The notes beneath the pieces are model-generated. The model was given only the letters and a program-made list of their open reading frames with translations. It did not search any database and was not told the origin of the DNA. Positions 6,011-6,268 of a DNA stretch of 6,268 bases are shown here, in pieces; position 1 is the first letter of the stretch; every line of letters starts with the position of its first letter. The stretch is taken from positions 1 through 6,268 of the forward strand of contig JAFTPY010000284.1 of NCBI GenBank assembly GCA_017463035.1, read 5' to 3'. The position numbers and the translations under genes were made by a program. Source of the DNA: Lachnospiraceae bacterium. Its GTDB lineage: Bacteria > Bacillota > Clostridia > Lachnospirales > Lachnospiraceae.

Positions 6011-6050
6011 TTTTTTATCTAAAAGGAAGTACTTTCCTTTTGATAAAAAA
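6011..6050. repeat. AT-rich long hairpin
   Basis: AAAAGGAA (6021-6028) pairs with TTCCTTTT (6034-6041) around GTACT. After one bulged T at 6020 the pairing continues for nine more base pairs (6011-6019 with 6042-6050). The stem is 17 bp with one bulge but is nearly all A and T outside the GG/CC pairs. Its right arm is the U tract of the terminator at 6045-6081 read on the minus strand, so the two structures share bases. It may simply be a side effect of the terminator tail, or it may help block read-through. Confidence 0.5.
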
Positions 6051-6081
6051 AGAACTGTGACTCCAACAGGAATCACAGTTC
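6045..6081 (-). terminator. Rho-independent terminator of the glycosidase gene
   Basis: Read on the minus strand, GAACTGTGA pairs with TCACAGTTC (arms 6073-6081 and 6052-6060). One mismatch and three more pairs (TCC with GGA) follow, around a four-base loop. A run of seven T residues (6051 to 6045) comes directly after the stem. It begins 16 bp past the glycosidase stop codon. This separates that gene from the LytTR operon on the same strand. Confidence 0.92.
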
Positions 6082-6097
6082 CGAAAAAACATACTAT

Positions 6098-6268
6098 TTA
6101 CTTTACCTTCAACCGAATCATATTGTAGGAATGCGGCTCCAGCTCTACGCAGTCAACCTTTGCATTTCCGTCGCGGGCAATAACCTCTTCCTGATTGTCT
6201 ACGGAATTGGTTGCCTTCATGTCGTCATGGTTCACAATCTTGTGCTCCAGAACGCTCTCTACGGTAAA
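6098..6268 (-). CDS. Probable GH51 alpha-L-arabinofuranosidase, C-terminal end
   Basis: The last 56 codons of a minus-strand gene enter from the right edge and stop at TAA (6098-6100). The visible translation includes HKIVNHDDMKATNSVDNQEE (residues 9-28 of the fragment) and ends VELEPHSYNMIRLKVK. The pattern (H.D..A.N....P..V, a short gap, then a hydrophobic strand with L.P.S....L) is the C-terminal beta-sandwich of GH51 arabinofuranosidases as I remember it. These release arabinose from arabinan and arabinoxylan. The catalytic barrel lies outside the window, so the family is a recognition call from the tail alone; another glycosidase with a similar C-terminal domain is possible. The open frame is continuous to the window edge and is followed by a strong terminator, supporting a genuine gene end. 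Confidence 0.68.
   Translation of the reverse strand, partial: FTVESVLEHKIVNHDDMKATNSVDNQEEVIARDGNAKVDCVELEPHSYNMIRLKVK

Noticed and set aside
5990..6016. Short hairpin GAGGAA/TTCCTC followed by six T on the plus strand, resembling a terminator
   Set aside because: The stem is six base pairs, the loop eight bases, and no plus-strand gene lies upstream.
1..6268. CRISPR array, tRNA/rRNA genes, insertion sequences, attachment sites
   Set aside because: No regular spaced repeats, no recognisable RNA gene, no transposase or terminal inverted repeats, and no compositional break were seen by eye.

Overview
The window reads as ordinary chromosomal DNA of a motile, polysaccharide-degrading Clostridia bacterium, most likely a gut Lachnospiraceae. 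That placement is inference. It rests on moderate GC with strong GGGAGG-type ribosome binding sites, sigma-A-type promoters, a six-helix methyl-accepting chemotaxis protein, an AlbA_2-domain protein, a GH51-like glycosidase tail and a LytTR/DUF3021/ABC operon. No mobile elements, RNA genes or CRISPR arrays were seen.

Layout from left to right. Positions 1-318 (minus) hold the N-terminal part of an AlbA_2 (Schlafen-AlbA type) nucleic-acid-binding protein that runs off the left edge. A 12-bp perfect inverted repeat separates it from a complete chemotaxis receptor gene (424-1914, minus). A 211-bp divergent intergenic region carries back-to-back promoters, one for the receptor and one for a plus-strand two-gene operon. 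That operon encodes a cytoplasmic glycerophosphodiester phosphodiesterase (2126-2845) and a small DUF2500 membrane protein (2858-3274). It ends at a strong hairpin (3295-3326) that also serves the convergent minus-strand operon.

The minus-strand operon (5870 down to 3342) encodes, in transcription order, a stand-alone LytTR DNA-binding regulator, a four-helix DUF3021 membrane protein, an ABC ATPase and an ABC-2 permease. Three junctions overlap or nearly abut (8-bp overlap, 17-bp overlap, 1-bp gap), so the four are very probably translated as a unit. The regulator plus membrane protein resemble the LytTR regulatory systems, in which the membrane partner restrains the regulator. Here the output would be the co-transcribed exporter. 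The promoter is well formed and carries repeated TCGCAC motifs, including an 11-bp pair at 21-bp spacing that fits a LytTR dimer site, and a 15-bp pair 40 bp apart whose downstream copy fills most of the -35/-10 spacer.

At the right edge (6098-6268, minus) is the C-terminal end of a probable GH51 alpha-L-arabinofuranosidase, followed by a textbook rho-independent terminator.

The most notable signal is the repeat architecture in front of the LytTR operon. Nothing here clearly amounts to a wholly new system. The unexplained elements are the DUF2500 and DUF3021 proteins and the small dyads in the intergenic regions.
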